Assembly: GCA_947856675.1 (NCBI GenBank) | Contig: CANUCM010000157.1 | Location: 1-10,911, forward strand | Length of the DNA: 10,911 nucleotides | DNA from: an uncultured Clostridia bacterium | Lineage (GTDB): Bacteria > Bacillota > Clostridia > Oscillospirales > Butyricicoccaceae | Reading direction: 5' to 3' | Part shown: piece after piece, positions 1-5,840 of the stretch | Layout of the letters: the number at the start of each line of letters is the position of its first letter | Numbering within the stretch: position 1 is the stretch's first letter | The notes under the pieces: generated by a model | Databases searched by the model: none | The model's input: the letters and a program-made list of their open reading frames with translations, nothing else | What the model was told of the DNA's origin: nothing | Made by a program: the position numbers and the translations under genes

Positions 1-854
1 TGCACGACATTTCCGGCGTCCTGGACCAGGTCTCGCGCATTTCCGCCGGCGACCTTTCCTGGACGCCCGGCCTGCCCGACACCTCGCCGCTCATTCAGGT
101 CAGCTGCCAGCTTTCGGAAATCGGCGGCGGCATGCAGAAAAGCGTCGAAAAACAGATGCAGAGCGAGCGCATGAAAGTCGAGCTGGTCACCAATGTGTCC
201 CACGACCTCAAAACCCCGCTGACCAGCATCATCAGCTATGTCGACCTTTTGTCCAAAACCCCGGACCTGCCCGCCGAGGCACGCGATTATATCGCCATCC
301 TGGCGCAGAAATCCGACCGGCTGAAAAGCCTTGTGTACGACCTGTTTGAACTGGCCAAAAGCACCAGCGGCAGCATGGAAATCCACTCCGAAGCCCTCGA
401 TTTCCACCGCCTTGTCGAACAGACCCTCGCAGAAATGCAGGAGCGCATCGAGGCTTCGCATCTGGCCCTGCGCGTCAGCCTGGCGGACGCCCCCGTCACC
501 ATCTGGGCCGACGGACGCAAGCTGTACCGCGTGCTGCAGAACGTCATTGACAACGCCCTGAAATATTCCCTCGCCGGCACGCGCATTTTCGTCGATCTTT
601 CGGTCATCGGCCCGCGCGCCGTGCTCAGCATCAAAAACACCGCAGGCTATGAGATGGACTTTTCCGCCGAGGAAATCACCGAGCGCTTTGTCCGCGGCGA
701 CAAGGCCCGCACCGCCGAGGGCAGCGGCCTTGGCCTGTCCATCGCCCAGAGCTTTACCCAGGCCTGCGGCGGGCGCTTCCGCGTGGAAGTCGACGGCGAT
801 CAGTTCAAAGTGCACATCAGCTTTGACCTGTACACCGCGCAGCCCGAGGCCTGA
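1..854 (+). CDS. Sensor histidine kinase, C-terminal part (5' end outside window)
   Basis: This is the cytoplasmic half of a membrane sensor histidine kinase. It would autophosphorylate on His and pass the phosphate to a response regulator, presumably encoded to the left. The frame is open to the window edge (first full codon at 3), giving 283 visible residues, so the ATG at 132 is internal. Visible residues 1-43 look like the end of a HAMP linker (RISAGDLS). The H-box NVSHDLKTPL has the phospho-acceptor His at residue 67 (codon 201-203). The N-box NVIDNALKYS begins at residue 180, and the G2 box EGSGLGLSIAQS lies at 239-250. The region between N-box and G2 reads KNTAGYEMDF...ERFVRGDKAR, without a classic DxGxG G1 box; I recall similar sequences in clostridial kinases. 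Sensor and membrane segments are not visible, so the stimulus is unknown. A terminator follows closely. Confidence 0.93.
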   Translation, partial: HDISGVLDQVSRISAGDLSWTPGLPDTSPLIQVSCQLSEIGGGMQKSVEKQMQSERMKVELVTNVSHDLKTPLTSIISYVDLLSKTPDLPAEARDYIAILAQKSDRLKSLVYDLFELAKSTSGSMEIHSEALDFHRLVEQTLAEMQERIEASHLALRVSLADAPVTIWADGRKLYRVLQNVIDNALKYSLAGTRIFVDLSVIGPRAVLSIKNTAGYEMDFSAEEITERFVRGDKARTAEGSGLGLSIAQSFTQACGGRFRVEVDGDQFKVHISFDLYTAQPEA

Positions 855-870
855 CCGCCCCGTTCCGGAC

Positions 871-907
871 AAAAACGCCGCCTTTCAGGGGCGGTGTTTT
901 TTTCTTC
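871..907 (+). terminator. Intrinsic terminator after the histidine kinase gene
   Basis: The stem ACGCCGCC pairs with GGCGGTGT (one G-T wobble) around the loop TTTCAGG. It is preceded by an A run and followed by a run of seven or more T interrupted by a single C. It starts 16 nt after the kinase stop codon and upstream of the rpiR promoter, so the kinase and the regulator should be separate transcription units. Confidence 0.88.
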
Positions 908-927
908 TTTTTCTGAAAACTTCACCT

Positions 928-968
928 TGTATTTGACACCGGACCCCGCGGACGGCTATAATGTATTT
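928..968 (+). repeat. Pair of TGTATTT direct repeats flanking the rpiR promoter core
   Basis: TGTATTT occurs at 928-934, overlapping the -35 box, and at 962-968, between the -10 box and the expected transcription start. The copies are 34 nt apart, close to three helical turns. They could be operator half-sites or chance in an AT-rich promoter. Confidence 0.3.
933..962 (+). promoter_or_regulatory. Sigma-A type promoter of the RpiR-family gene
   Basis: TTGACA at 933-938 and TATAAT at 957-962 both match the housekeeping sigma consensus exactly, with an 18-nt spacer that is GC-rich. The expected transcription start is near 969, leaving a leader of about 36 nt before the TTG start codon at 1006. 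An ATG at 961 that would extend the reading frame lies inside the -10 box and cannot be the start from this promoter. Confidence 0.88.
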
Positions 969-989
969 TGTCTGTGCACCCGCATTCCC

Positions 990-995
990 AAGGAG
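990..995 (+). promoter_or_regulatory. Ribosome binding site deciding the TTG start of the RpiR gene
   Basis: AAGGAG sits 10 nt upstream of the in-frame TTG at 1006. The next in-frame ATG, at 1045, has no such site and would remove the first helix of the HTH_6 domain. The ribosome binding site therefore supports the TTG start. Confidence 0.75.
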
Positions 996-1004
996 ATGTT
1001 TCAC

Positions 1005-1021
1005 TTTGAATGTCATTGAAA
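1005..1021. repeat. Imperfect 17-bp palindrome over the rpiR start codon
   Basis: The arms TTTGAATG and CATTGAAA around a central T match in seven of eight pairs, the exception being a G opposite G. The AT-rich arms resemble the general style of RpiR-family operators, but the site also encodes the first residues of the protein, so it could be fortuitous. Confidence 0.3.
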
Positions 1022-1896
1022 ATATTCGCCGGCAATACCCCAAAATGACCAAAAAACAAAAGGAAATTTCCGATTTCATGCTGGCCGATCCCGAGCGCAT
1101 GAGCTTTATTACGCTAAAGCAGCTCAGCGTCAGCCTTCACGTTTCGGAAATGACCGTGCTCAACACCTGCGCCTGTCTTGGCTATGCGGGCTTTAACGAT
1201 ATGAAGTCCGATTTTCGGCAGTATCTTTTGTCCAGGCGGCACAAGCAGCCGGAAAACGGCGCTTCCCTTGTGCACCCGCCCCTTTCCCTTGCCGGACTGC
1301 ACAGCCCCGAAGGCCTGCTCGTGCAGGTTTGCCAGGAAGAGCTTGCCATGATCTCCGCCTTCTGCTCTCAGTTTTACCCCGATCCCTATCTGCATGCGGC
1401 CCGCCTGATTCTGGAAAAGCAGCGCATCGTCCTGTGCGGCCGCGGCATTTCCGCGCAGCTGATGGAATACATGGCCACGCACCTTGCCACGTTCGGCATC
1501 CTCGCCGTGTGCGTCAATACGGAGCTCAGCGACACCGTCCATGCCATCCGCCCCCTTGTCGGCGAAGATACGCTCGTCATCGCGTTCTCGTTTCCCGAAT
1601 ACCATTCCATGACCACCACGCTCGTGCAGTACGCCGCGCAGAAGGGCGCCGCCGTGCTCGGCATCACCGACACCCTGCGCGCCGACATCTGTCCCTACTG
1701 CACGCAGACGCTGCTGTGCCCCACAAACACCCGCCTGTTTCTCAACACCCTTTCCGCAGCCATGCTGCTCATCAACCTGCTGGCTTCTGCCGTGCACATC
1801 GAAAAAAGCGGGCGCGAACCCGACCCGGCCGCCGTCCGCAGCCCTTCTCCCCTGTCCGACAGCAAGCCGCACCCCGGCAGCCATCCCGGTCTCTGA
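1006..1896 (+). CDS. RpiR/MurR-family transcriptional regulator (HTH + SIS)
   Basis: This 296-residue protein has the two-domain layout of RpiR regulators. An N-terminal HTH_6 DNA-binding domain spans about residues 1-75 (YPKMTKKQKEISDFML, then LSVSLHVSEMTVLNTCACLG and YAGFNDMK). A sugar-phosphate-sensing SIS domain spans about 128-265 (IVLCGRGISAQLMEYMATHL; LVIAFSFPEYHSMTT). The TVLN variant at the recognition helix resembles a Firmicutes subfamily reading TILNFCKKLG rather than the commoner TVVRF. Family members control sugar, amino-sugar or sialic-acid genes; the ligand and targets here cannot be deduced because no sugar genes adjoin it. The start is TTG at 1006, from the ribosome binding site at 990-995 and promoter at 933-962. 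The protein is unusually Cys-rich, with CPYC at 229-232 and another Cys at 238, and ends in a Pro/Ser-rich tail after the SIS domain. The gene is monocistronic, between two terminators. Confidence 0.9.
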   Translation: MNVIENIRRQYPKMTKKQKEISDFMLADPERMSFITLKQLSVSLHVSEMTVLNTCACLGYAGFNDMKSDFRQYLLSRRHKQPENGASLVHPPLSLAGLHSPEGLLVQVCQEELAMISAFCSQFYPDPYLHAARLILEKQRIVLCGRGISAQLMEYMATHLATFGILAVCVNTELSDTVHAIRPLVGEDTLVIAFSFPEYHSMTTTLVQYAAQKGAAVLGITDTLRADICPYCTQTLLCPTNTRLFLNTLSAAMLLINLLASAVHIEKSGREPDPAAVRSPSPLSDSKPHPGSHPGL

Positions 1897-1910
1897 CACC
1901 GGGCGCAATA

Positions 1911-1940
1911 AAAAAAGTCCGCCTTCGGGCGGACTTTTTT
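1911..1940. terminator. Bidirectional terminator shared by the RpiR gene and cca
   Basis: This is a perfect 13-bp inverted repeat, AAAAAAGTCCGCC / GGCGGACTTTTTT, around a TTCG tetraloop. Each strand has a GC-rich stem followed by six T. It begins 14 nt after the rpiR stop codon and ends one base before the cca stop codon on the opposite strand, so it should terminate both convergent genes. Confidence 0.95.
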
Positions 1941-1941
1941 G

Positions 1942-3285
1942 TTACAGGCTCCAGCTGTCCATAATGCGCTGCGCCAGCGCCAGAAGCGGACCTTTTTCGT
2001 TGCGCACGCGGCCGCTCATCACTTCTTCGAGCAGCACGTCGAGCAGCCGGCCGATCTGCGGGCCGTCGGCGCCCAGCGCTATCATGTCCGTGCCCTTGAC
2101 GGCCAGCATGTCGCGCGAAAAGGCTTTTTTCTCCTGCAGCACCTGCTCGAGGATTTCCTGCGCTTTGCGCAGCTCCTCCTGCCGCCCCCGCCAGTCCGGG
2201 CTTTGCGCCAGGTTGTCGGCGCGCTTGATGCGGATGAGCAGCCGCAGGTTTTCCTCGCCCAGGCGCATCAGCCAGCGCCGCACGCTGTTTTCCGTGGGGA
2301 ACAGATGGCTGTCGTGGTATTCGACCAGCGTACACACCTGGCGGATCAGGCTCCGGTCATACCGCAGCCGCAGCAGTACGCCGCCGGCAATGCCCGTGCT
2401 TATCATGGGGTGGCCGTAAAAATGCCCGATGCCCTCGGAATCCTCGGTGTAGCTCTGCGGTTTTCCCAAATCGTGCAGCAGCATGACAAGGCGCGGCACA
2501 AGCTCCGGCTCCACCGCCGCAATGCTGCGCACCGTGTGCTCCCACACGTCGTAGATATGGTGGTAATTGTTTTGGCAAAAGCCGATAGACGGCTCGATTT
2601 CCGGGATGATGGCGGCAATGATGTCGACATACTCCATGAGCACGCCCTCAACGCCCGGCCCGCACAGCAGCGCGGAAAACTCGTCGCGCACCCGCTCGCT
2701 GGCCACCCGGCTGAGCAGCGAGCGGCTTTCAATGGCGGCGCGCGACGTCTGCTGCTCGATGTCAAAGCCGAGCACCGAGGCAAACCGCAGCGCCCGCAAA
2801 ATGCGCAGCGCATCCTCCTGAAACCGCTGAAACGGATCGCCCACCGCGCGCAGAATACCGCGGCTCAAATCCGCGGCCCCGCCGAACGGATCGACCAGCC
2901 CGCGCTTTTCCGACCAGGCCATCGCATTGACGGTAAAGTCCCGCCGCGCCAAATCGCTTTGCAGGTCGGCCGTGAAGGCGACGCTTGAGGGATGGCGGAA
3001 ATCAAGATACTCCCCTTCCTCCCGGAAGGTGGTAATTTCGATGGGCATGGTTTCGACCACCGCCGTCACCGTGCCGTAGCGCAGGCCGGTGTCGGCCACG
3101 CGGAAACGCTCCATAACCCGGCGCACCTCGTGCGGCTGCGCCGCGGTGGCCACGTCCCAGTCGGCCGGCTCGCGGCCCATCAGGCTGTCGCGCACACAGC
3201 CGCCGACCACATAGGCTTCGTACCCCGCTTCCTCCAGCGTGCGCAGAACCGTCCGCACCGGCGCGGGCAGTTTGCCCATCATCAT
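1942..3285 (-). CDS. cca: CCA tRNA nucleotidyltransferase (class II, with HD domain)
   Basis: This enzyme adds or repairs the 3'-terminal CCA of tRNAs from CTP and ATP in the cytoplasm. The 447-residue protein begins with the class II nucleotidyltransferase head: GGCVRD at 28-33, the metal-binding pair in DWD at 42-44, and RRDFTVNA at 114-121. The RNA-binding/neck motif EDALRILRALRFA is at 157-169. An HD domain follows, with HDLGK at 271-275 and YHH and EYHD segments around it; in related enzymes this domain gives phosphohydrolase activity. Of the three consecutive ATG codons I chose the first, 11 nt after GGAGG (3297-3301). A start at 3354 would put the first codons inside a terminator-like hairpin and adds residues unlike the family. 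A poly(A) polymerase is the main alternative, since the two are hard to separate by sequence. The gene is last in the minus-strand run. Confidence 0.94.
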   Translation of the reverse strand: MMMGKLPAPVRTVLRTLEEAGYEAYVVGGCVRDSLMGREPADWDVATAAQPHEVRRVMERFRVADTGLRYGTVTAVVETMPIEITTFREEGEYLDFRHPSSVAFTADLQSDLARRDFTVNAMAWSEKRGLVDPFGGAADLSRGILRAVGDPFQRFQEDALRILRALRFASVLGFDIEQQTSRAAIESRSLLSRVASERVRDEFSALLCGPGVEGVLMEYVDIIAAIIPEIEPSIGFCQNNYHHIYDVWEHTVRSIAAVEPELVPRLVMLLHDLGKPQSYTEDSEGIGHFYGHPMISTGIAGGVLLRLRYDRSLIRQVCTLVEYHDSHLFPTENSVRRWLMRLGEENLRLLIRIKRADNLAQSPDWRGRQEELRKAQEILEQVLQEKKAFSRDMLAVKGTDMIALGADGPQIGRLLDVLLEEVMSGRVRNEKGPLLALAQRIMDSWSL

Positions 3286-3296
3286 ATCCGTCTGTC

Positions 3297-3301
3297 CCTC
3301 C
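3297..3301 (-). promoter_or_regulatory. Ribosome binding site of cca
   Basis: GGAGG (within AAAGGAGGG on the minus strand, 3296-3304) lies 11 nt before the first of three consecutive ATG codons, and 14 or 17 nt before the second and third. This strong site sets the cca start near 3285 and argues against the longer frame beginning at 3354. Confidence 0.75.
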
Positions 3302-3321
3302 TTTCCTGCCGTCTGGCCGCA

Positions 3322-3347
3322 AAAAGTCCAGCCGCAGCTGGACTTTT
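3322..3347 (-). terminator. Terminator-like hairpin between ftsH and cca
   Basis: The inverted repeat AAAAGTCCAGC / GCTGGACTTTT surrounds a 4-nt loop. On the minus strand it is followed by a run of five T (counting the arm) and then GCGGCC. The seven GC-containing stem pairs plus A-T pairs fit an intrinsic terminator or attenuator ending ftsH transcripts. No convincing promoter is visible in the 36 nt between it and cca, so read-through may supply cca mRNA. It lies 29 nt after the ftsH stop. Confidence 0.75.
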
Positions 3348-3376
3348 CCGGCACCTGCCCTCAGGGGGCGCGCATA

Positions 3377-5212
3377 TCAGCAGGCCGGCGCGGGTTCGGG
3401 CGCATTGCCGTCCGAAAAGAGCTTTTCAAACTCCTCGCCGTCCATGGTTTCATGCTTGAGCAGGTATTCGGCAATCTCGTGCAGCTTGCCGATGTGCTGC
3501 TCGATAAGGCTCTTGCAGCGCGCGTATGCGCCGTCGATCATGGCCTTGATTTCACGGTCAATCAGCGACGCCGTTTCGTCCGAAAGGTTGCGCGATGTGG
3601 CAAAGTCGCGGCCGAGGAACACTTCATCGTGCGCGCTGGAAAAGGAAATGGGGCCCAGCGTATCGCTCATGCCGTATTTTGTCACCATGCGCCGCGCAAT
3701 GGCGCTGGCGCGCTCGATGTCGTTCGACGCGCCGGATGAAACGTCGTCAAGCACCAACTTTTCTGCCACGCGGCCGCCCAGCAGAACGACCAGTTCGTCC
3801 AGAAGCTCGCTCTTTGACTCGTAATATTTGTCCGTGCTGGGAGGCGACATGGTAAAGCCGCCCGCTCTCCCGCGCGGGATAATGGAAATCTGGTATACCG
3901 GGTCCTGCGAGGGCAGAAGCTTTGTCACAAGCGCATGGCCCGCCTCGTGGTAAGCCGTCAGGCGGCGCTCCTGCTCGGTGATGACGCGGCTCTTCTTTTC
4001 GTTGCCCATGATGACCTTCAAAAAGGCATCGTCAATTTCCGCAAGCCCGATGCGCGCCTTTTTGCGCCGCGCCGCCAAAAGCGCCGCTTCGTTGAGAAGG
4101 TTCTCAAGGTCGGCGCCGGTAAAGCCCGCCGTCGTGCGCGCAATGGCGTCGAAGCTGACATTCTCCTCAAAGGGTTTGTGGCGCGAATGCACCTTGAGGA
4201 TCTCCAGGCGGCCCTTGATGTCGGGCACGCCGATATAAATCTGGCGGTCAAACCGGCCGGGGCGCAAAAGCGCGGGGTCGAGGATGTCGGCGCGGTTGGT
4301 CGCCGCGATGACAATGACGCCCGAGTTCCCGCCGAACCCGTCCATTTCGACGAGCAGCTGGTTGAGCGTCTGCTCGCGCTCGTCGTGCCCGCCGCCCAGG
4401 CCGGCGCCGCGCTGGCGCCCGACGGCGTCGATCTCGTCGATAAACACGATGGCCGGCGCGTTTTTCTTGGCCTGTTCAAACAGATCGCGCACGCGCGAGG
4501 CGCCTACGCCGACGTACAGCTCGACAAAATCCGAGCCGGAAATGGAGAAAAACGGACCCCCGGCCTCACCCGCCACGGCTTTGGCTATCAGCGTTTTGCC
4601 CGTGCCCGGAGGGCCGACCAGCAAAACGCCCTTGGGAATGCGCGCGCCCAGCTCGATAAACTTCTGCGGCGACTTGAGGAAGTCGACAACCTCCTCGAGC
4701 TCGCCCTTTTCCTCGTCAGCACCTGCCACGTCCTTAAACGTGACTTTTTTGTTCTCATCCGTTGCGAGGCGAGCTCTGGATTTTCCAAAGTTCATCGCGT
4801 TTTTGCCGTCGCCGCCCTGCTTGCTCATCATGTAATACCAGAATATCGCAAACAGGACAATAATAACCACCCACGGCAGCAGGCTGTACCACCAGGGAAT
4901 GGTCTGAATGATATATTCCTGGCTTTCCAGAATGCCCTCCGAGCGCTGCTGGCTGATAAGGGCGCCCAGGTCATACAGGAAAATGTCCTCGCTGGGGATG
5001 ACGTGGCTCAGCACCGTCCCGTCGCGCAGCTGAAGCACAAGCTCGTCACCGTCGACGGTGACCGCCTTGACCTGCTGCTGTTCAAACAGCTGTACAATGT
5101 CCGACCAGCTGGCCTGCGGCTCCGGCTCACCGTCGAGCAGCACAGCGATGGTCCCCATCAGCACAATGAGCAAAATGATGTAAAATCCGATGCCTCTCGC
5201 TTTGTTGTTCAA
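3377..5212 (-). CDS. ftsH: ATP-dependent zinc metalloprotease FtsH
   Basis: FtsH is a membrane-anchored hexameric AAA+ protease that extracts and degrades misfolded membrane proteins and some regulators. The 611-residue protein has a first membrane segment at about 8-26 (FYIILLIVLMGTIAVLL), an extracytoplasmic domain of about 80 residues, and a second membrane segment at about 106-127. Walker A GPPGTGKT is at 200-207 and Walker B VFIDEID at 256-262. The second region of homology (ATNRADILDPALLRPGRFD) is at about 304-322. Zinc ligands are in HEAGH at 422-426, with the third metal ligand probably Asp498 in SND. The start is inferred to be TTG at 5212, which puts MNNKARG directly before the first membrane segment and follows AAAGGTGGG at 5223-5231. 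An upstream ATG at 5272 lacks a binding site, and longer extensions run antisense-like through hpt. The tail is short and ends APEPAPAC. It lies 76 nt after hpt. Confidence 0.96.
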   Translation of the reverse strand: MNNKARGIGFYIILLIVLMGTIAVLLDGEPEPQASWSDIVQLFEQQQVKAVTVDGDELVLQLRDGTVLSHVIPSEDIFLYDLGALISQQRSEGILESQEYIIQTIPWWYSLLPWVVIIVLFAIFWYYMMSKQGGDGKNAMNFGKSRARLATDENKKVTFKDVAGADEEKGELEEVVDFLKSPQKFIELGARIPKGVLLVGPPGTGKTLIAKAVAGEAGGPFFSISGSDFVELYVGVGASRVRDLFEQAKKNAPAIVFIDEIDAVGRQRGAGLGGGHDEREQTLNQLLVEMDGFGGNSGVIVIAATNRADILDPALLRPGRFDRQIYIGVPDIKGRLEILKVHSRHKPFEENVSFDAIARTTAGFTGADLENLLNEAALLAARRKKARIGLAEIDDAFLKVIMGNEKKSRVITEQERRLTAYHEAGHALVTKLLPSQDPVYQISIIPRGRAGGFTMSPPSTDKYYESKSELLDELVVLLGGRVAEKLVLDDVSSGASNDIERASAIARRMVTKYGMSDTLGPISFSSAHDEVFLGRDFATSRNLSDETASLIDREIKAMIDGAYARCKSLIEQHIGKLHEIAEYLLKHETMDGEEFEKLFSDGNAPEPAPAC

Positions 5213-5288
5213 AGGCTTAGTACCCACCTTTCCGGGGATGCCCCCCCCGCGCCGGATCTCCCGGCCTGTAATCATAAAAAATATGCGG
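5213..5288 (-). promoter_or_regulatory. Structured G-rich leader between hpt and ftsH
   Basis: This is the longest gap between genes upstream of ftsH on the minus strand. Read on that strand it has an AT-rich stretch just after the hpt stop, then a 5-bp inverted repeat (GCCGG / CCGGC, 5251-5265). A run of eight G follows (5241-5248), then GGGG-CAT-CCCC potential, and finally the ftsH ribosome binding site AAAGGTGGG. The TATGAT-like hexamer in the AT-rich part lacks a reasonable -35 partner, so I do not call a promoter. A control element for ftsH is possible but unproven. Confidence 0.3.
5223..5231 (-). promoter_or_regulatory. Ribosome binding site supporting the TTG start of ftsH
   Basis: AAAGGTGGG on the minus strand lies 10 nt before the TTG codon at 5212. 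No ATG is nearby in frame with a comparable site, and the resulting N-terminus (MNNKARG, then the membrane segment) matches the usual FtsH beginning. Confidence 0.65.
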
Positions 5289-5840
5289 TTATTTTTCGTA
5301 CACTTCACGCCGGAGCACGCCGATTTCGGGAAGGTTGCGGTACTGCTCGGCATAATCAAGCCCGTAGCCGACGATAAACTCGTCCGGCACCTCCAGGCCG
5401 CGGTAGTCGATATGCACCGGCACCTTGCGCCGCGCCGGCTTGTCAAGCAGCGCGCATAGCCGCACCGAAGCGGGCTTTCGCGCGCGCAGCAGCTCCAGCA
5501 GATAAGACAGCGTCGTACCGCTGTCAAGAATGTCCTCGACTACTATAACATGCCTGCCTTCGATATTGGTGTCTAAATCTTTAATTATCTGCACCTGGCC
5601 GGAAGTTTTTGCCCCTTTGCCATAGCTCGACACCGCCATAAAATCCATGGTGCAGGGCACGGTCACCTCGCGCACCAGATCGGCCATAAAGATAAACGCT
5701 CCCTTGAGCACGCTGACCATAATGGGATTTTTCCCCGCATAATCGCGGGAAATGCACGCGCCCAGCTCCGCAACGGTCTTTTGCAGCTGCTCGCGCGAAA
5801 TCAGTATCTCCCGGATGTCCTGCGACAATTCTCCGTTCAT
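5289..5840 (-). CDS. hpt: Hypoxanthine phosphoribosyltransferase
   Basis: This purine salvage enzyme makes IMP (and usually GMP) from hypoxanthine or guanine and PRPP in the cytoplasm. The 183-residue protein is the usual length. It carries the PRPP-binding loop VIVVEDILDSGTT at 98-110, the flexible-loop segment SSYGKGAKTSG starting at 71, the ALLDKP segment around 130-135 and the base-binding VPDEFIVGYGLDYAEQYRNLP at 151-171. The N-terminal KGAFIFMADL segment is also typical. Its ATG overlaps the tilS stop as ATGA, which implies translational coupling, and a purine-rich GGAAGGGATGAG inside the end of tilS can serve as ribosome binding site. The tilS-hpt-ftsH order is conserved in many Firmicutes. 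The gene is also written hprT. Confidence 0.96.
   Translation of the reverse strand: MNGELSQDIREILISREQLQKTVAELGACISRDYAGKNPIMVSVLKGAFIFMADLVREVTVPCTMDFMAVSSYGKGAKTSGQVQIIKDLDTNIEGRHVIVVEDILDSGTTLSYLLELLRARKPASVRLCALLDKPARRKVPVHIDYRGLEVPDEFIVGYGLDYAEQYRNLPEIGVLRREVYEK

Noticed and set aside
1114..1908. A 264-codon minus-strand frame opposite the RpiR gene, plus a 187-codon one at 1772-2335.
   Set aside because: No family features. The first is antisense to the HTH-SIS coding region, and the second crosses the shared terminator.
3286..3354. A longer CCA enzyme beginning at 3354.
   Set aside because: The added 23 residues are encoded by the terminator-like hairpin and the ribosome binding site region. 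The strong GGAGG fits the ATG at 3285.
5265..5285. A possible -10 box (TATGAT) upstream of ftsH on the minus strand.
   Set aside because: No acceptable -35 hexamer occurs at 16-19 nt; the upstream sequence is only an A/T run.
3935..5377. A 480-codon plus-strand frame opposite ftsH and the end of hpt.
   Set aside because: It shows no family motifs and lies entirely antisense to conserved, motif-rich coding sequence, so it is an antisense shadow.
5213..5527. A longer FtsH beginning at 5527.
   Set aside because: The extra residues are an out-of-frame reading of hpt on the same strand (Cys/Arg-rich), and the family's N-terminus fits the TTG at 5212.
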